Below are positions 7,190-9,158 of a stretch of 9,158 nucleotides of DNA, piece after piece. This stretch comes from Candidatus Coatesbacteria bacterium RBG_13_66_14 (lineage in GTDB: Bacteria; RBG-13-66-14), in NCBI GenBank assembly GCA_001774505.1, contig MFAF01000122.1, forward strand, positions 11,803-20,960, in the 5' to 3' direction. Within the stretch, counting starts at the first letter, position 1; the number at the start of each line of letters is the position of its first letter. The notes beneath the pieces were generated by a model that was not told the origin of the DNA, did not search any database, and worked only from the letters and a program-made list of their open reading frames with translations. The position numbers and the translations under genes are program-made.

Positions 7190-7405
7190 ATGGCGTTCGC
7201 CTACTACACCTTCGGTTCGAACACCCGGACCATGATGGCCTACCGCTCGGCCGTCAGGATGGGGATCGAGGCGAAGCTCGTACCCAACCCGCCGGGAGAC
7301 CCCGACTGCAGCATGGCGGTCCGCATCCCGGCCGAGAAACAGAACCTCGCCGAGGACACCTGGGCCGGGGCGGAAATCGCCTGGAAGGTCAAGGTGGTTG
7401 GATAG
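7190..7405 (+). CDS. DUF3343-like small protein (putative Se/S carrier-like)
   Basis: A 71-residue protein with the layout of DUF3343, a family annotated as putative Se/S carrier-like proteins. The opening strand AYYTFGSNTRTMMAYRSAVRMGIEAKLVPNPPGDPDCSMAVRI gives beta-alpha-beta. Cys40 sits where the family's conserved Cys precedes the G-[IL]-A-[LI]-R strand; here it is C-S-M-A-V-R-I. The ATG at 7190 follows GAGGAAA at 7173-7179 (about 10 bases). It starts 37 bases after the permease stop, with only a small hairpin (CGGTC 7158-7162 / GACCG 7169-7173) between, so it is probably the last gene of the same transcript. A terminator-like element follows 15 bases after the stop. The family call rests on my reading of the motif, and the function remains unproven. 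Confidence 0.7.
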   Translation: MAFAYYTFGSNTRTMMAYRSAVRMGIEAKLVPNPPGDPDCSMAVRIPAEKQNLAEDTWAGAEIAWKVKVVG

Positions 7406-7417
7406 CGTCCGGAAGTT

Positions 7418-7453
7418 TTAAAAAAAAGCCGGGACCGCCAGCCTTTTTTTTTA
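7418..7453. terminator. Bidirectional A-tract/T-tract terminator between convergent genes
   Basis: A8 (7420-7427) followed by GCCGGGACCGCCAGCC and T9 (7444-7452). The A and T tracts plus the adjoining G/C can pair, while the GC-rich centre forms a weak, mismatched hairpin. In either direction the transcript ends in a U-run, fitting termination of the DUF3343 unit (plus) and of the oxidoreductase unit (minus). Confidence 0.6.
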
Positions 7454-7458
7454 TGGAA

Positions 7459-7478
7459 CAAGGGGTTTAAACCCCTTG
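7459..7478. repeat. Dispersed 20-bp palindrome, copy 3 (after FAD oxidoreductase)
   Basis: Perfect CAAGGGGTTTAAACCCCTTG, identical to 1628-1647. It begins 3 bases after the TGA stop of the minus-strand FAD oxidoreductase, the same spacing as copy 1 after groES. It lies 6 bases from the T-tract of the convergent terminator and could add a hairpin to it. Confidence 0.9.
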
Positions 7479-7481
7479 TCT

Positions 7482-8705
7482 TCAATCAGCACCAGCCGCG
7501 TTCAGACCAGCCACGTACCCCGAGGACCAGGCCCACTGGAGGTTGAACCCCCCGCACTCCCCGCAGACATCGAGCACCTCGCCCGCGAAGAAGAGGCCGG
7601 GGTGTATCCGGCTCTCGAGGGTCTTCGGCTCCACCTCCGAGATGTCCACGCCGCCGAGCGTCGCCGCCGCCTCGTCCCACCCCAGGGTGCCGGTGCAGAC
7701 CAGGGGGTACGCATTCAGGAGGCCGACCAGCCGCTCCCGCGTCTCCCTCGTCAAAACAGCGACGGGCTTACCAGGATCTATCCCTTGCTGGCGGAGTACC
7801 GCGGGGAGGACCTTCCGCGGCAGGACGCCTAAAAGAAGGTTTCCCAACTCGCGCCGGGGGTGCGCCTCGGACCGACTCTGCAAAAAGGCGGAAAGCTCCT
7901 CCCGCCCCATCTCGGGCACGAGGTCCAGCTCCAGGTCCAGCGGACCGTCCGCGAGCGCCAGGCCGATTTCCACGGAGAGCCCCAGGGCCAGCGGGCCGGA
8001 AACGCCGTAGTGGGCGAACATCAGCTCCGCGGGCCCCGCTATCAACCCAGACCGGGGAGCCCGTAAAACCGCCGTCACTTTCACGCCCTGGAGGAAATGG
8101 CCCAGATTTCCAGCGATTTTGAGCGGGACGATGGCCGGGGCCACCGGTGTCACCCGGTGACCCAGCTTCCCGGCCAGGGAAAAACCGTCACCGTCCGATC
8201 CGGTTTTGGGCGCCGAGCGGCCGCCCGTCGCCAGGACCACCGTTCGAGCGGACCATCTTCTTCCCCCCGCCCCCTCGACGACCCAGGGCGGGCCGGGGGT
8301 CAGCCCGGCGACCCGCGCATTGGCGACCATCTCGCCGCCCGCTTCCCGGTAGGCCAGCTCCAGGGAATCGGCCACGTCGGCCGCCGAGAAGGACCGGGGG
8401 TAGTAGTGGCCGTCCCCCTCGTCCACGCTTGGAACCCCGAGTTTCGCAAAAAAGGCCAGGGTGTCGGCGACAGGGAACCGTCTCAGGGCGCCGAAGCAGA
8501 AGCGCGGCTCGGCGCCGCGGTAATGCTCTATCCCGTCGGCCAGGGCGTTCGTCAGGTTGCAGCGGCCGTTCCCGGTGACGAGAATCTTGCGCCCCGGCCG
8601 GGGGCCGCGCTCCAGGATCAAAACCCGCGCGCCGCTCCGGGCCGCGGACAATCCCGCCGTCAGACCCGCCGCACCGCCTCCTACAACAACCACGTCGTAG
8701 GTCAT
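7482..8705 (-). CDS. FAD-dependent oxidoreductase, BaiN/YhiN (HI0933) family
   Basis: Flavoprotein of the HI0933/aminoacetone oxidase-like family; 407 residues, the usual length. MTYDVVVVGGGAAGLTAGLSAARSGARVLILERG is a clear Rossmann FAD site (GGGAAG 9-14; Glu32 to bind the ribose). GRKILVTGNGRCNLTN (38-53) is the family's hallmark. ATGG (159-162), FAHYGVSGP (230-238) and the C-terminal GEVLDVCGECGGFNLQWAWSSGYVAG (375-400) complete the FAD-binding fold. The true substrate is unknown for most members; BaiN is linked to bile-acid dehydroxylation and E. coli YhiN is uncharacterised, so I give no symbol. The ATG at 8705-8703 overlaps the rtcB stop (ATGA), implying coupled translation, though no functional link between RNA ligation and this enzyme is established. 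Many of its codons end in G or C, as in its neighbours. Confidence 0.93.
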   Translation of the reverse strand: MTYDVVVVGGGAAGLTAGLSAARSGARVLILERGPRPGRKILVTGNGRCNLTNALADGIEHYRGAEPRFCFGALRRFPVADTLAFFAKLGVPSVDEGDGHYYPRSFSAADVADSLELAYREAGGEMVANARVAGLTPGPPWVVEGAGGRRWSARTVVLATGGRSAPKTGSDGDGFSLAGKLGHRVTPVAPAIVPLKIAGNLGHFLQGVKVTAVLRAPRSGLIAGPAELMFAHYGVSGPLALGLSVEIGLALADGPLDLELDLVPEMGREELSAFLQSRSEAHPRRELGNLLLGVLPRKVLPAVLRQQGIDPGKPVAVLTRETRERLVGLLNAYPLVCTGTLGWDEAAATLGGVDISEVEPKTLESRIHPGLFFAGEVLDVCGECGGFNLQWAWSSGYVAGLNAAGAD

Positions 8706-9158
8706 CCCTTTATCACCGCCAGCGGTTCCAGGCGGACTATCCTTCTAGCCAGCCCCGCCCCTTCACAGACCGCCGCCACCTCGTGGACGTCCTTGTACGC
8801 CAGGGGGTGCTCCTCGTAGAGCGTGTCCCGCCCCTCCCAGCGGACGGTGACGCCCCGCTCGCCGAGCTCCTCGACCACCCGCCGTCCCCGGAGGGTCCGC
8901 ACCGCCTCCTTGCGGCTCATCCGCCGACCGGCCCCGTGGCCCGTCGAGCCGAAGCTCTTCTCCATGACTCCGGGCATGCCGAGGAGCAGGTAGCTGGCCG
9001 TGCCCATGTCGCCGGGCAGAAGCACCGGCTGGCCCAAAGTGCGGAACCGCTCCGGCAGGTCGGGATGGCCGGCGGGAAAGGCCCGAGTCGCCCCCTTGCG
9101 GTGGACGAGAACCTTCCGCCTCCGCCCACCGACGGCGTGCTCCTCGAACTTCGCCACG
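8702..9158 (-). CDS. rtcB: RtcB RNA-splicing ligase, C-terminal part (cut by window edge)
   Basis: GTP-dependent ligase joining 2',3'-cyclic phosphate or 3'-phosphate RNA ends to 5'-OH ends; in bacteria it is associated with RNA repair. Only the last 152 codons are visible; the upstream two thirds lie beyond the right edge. The reading frame is open to the edge, and the GTG at 9157-9155 is an internal Val (VAKFEEH), not a start. VLVHRKGATRAFPAGHPDLPE, GQPVLLPGDMGTASYLLLG and FGSTGHGAGRRMSRKEA are unmistakable RtcB blocks. The His of HGAGR lies 77 residues from the end, as does the guanylylated His404 of the Pyrococcus enzyme, and the penultimate Lys matches that enzyme's guanine-contacting Lys480. 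The Cys often found just before HGAGR is Gly here, a position I believe varies among bacterial members. Its TGA overlaps the next ATG by four bases. Confidence 0.95.
   Translation of the reverse strand, partial: VAKFEEHAVGGRRRKVLVHRKGATRAFPAGHPDLPERFRTLGQPVLLPGDMGTASYLLLGMPGVMEKSFGSTGHGAGRRMSRKEAVRTLRGRRVVEELGERGVTVRWEGRDTLYEEHPLAYKDVHEVAAVCEGAGLARRIVRLEPLAVIKG

Noticed and set aside
9155..9157. Apparent start codon (GTG) of a 151-residue protein
   Set aside because: The frame continues to the window edge and the protein is the C-terminal third of RtcB, so this GTG encodes an internal valine.

Overview
The window is GC-rich, densely packed bacterial chromosome. It holds an Hsp60/Hsp10 chaperonin pair and Lgt, the first enzyme of lipoprotein maturation. 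I see no phage, insertion sequence, CRISPR array, tRNA or rRNA. The Lgt form (signature GRQGCFSAGCCYG) and the mix of families fit an environmental bacterium, perhaps a delta-proteobacterium-like or candidate-phylum lineage. The sequence alone does not allow a species or phylum to be named.

Layout. Positions 1-3005 (minus strand) read lgt, then groES, then groEL, with groEL running off the left edge. A textbook sigma-54 (-24/-12) site lies in the 206-base lgt-groES gap. A sigma-70-type promoter for lgt sits back-to-back with one for the next, divergent unit. Positions 3144-4714 (plus) hold a hotdog-fold acyl-CoA thioesterase and a class-V aminotransferase/cysteine-desulfurase-like enzyme, coupled through TAATG. 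Positions 4712-5099 are non-coding. They contain two interleaved perfect 8-bp inverted repeats, a strong promoter with a palindrome over its start site, and a leader of about 290 bases rich in potential RNA stems. Positions 5100-7405 (plus) encode a small cupin, an ABC ATPase, an ABC-2 permease and a DUF3343-like small protein; the first three overlap and the fourth follows closely. An A-tract/T-tract element separates this unit from the convergent minus-strand pair at 7482-9158. That pair is an RtcB RNA ligase (3' part only) overlapping by 4 bases a BaiN/YhiN-like FAD oxidoreductase.

The signals most worth following are three. A 20-bp palindrome (CAAGGGGTTTAAACCCCTTG) occurs three times, always at the 3' end of a minus-strand gene. 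groESL has a probable sigma-54 promoter and no visible CIRCE element. The leader ahead of the cupin/ABC/DUF3343 unit looks like an orphan cis-regulatory RNA.
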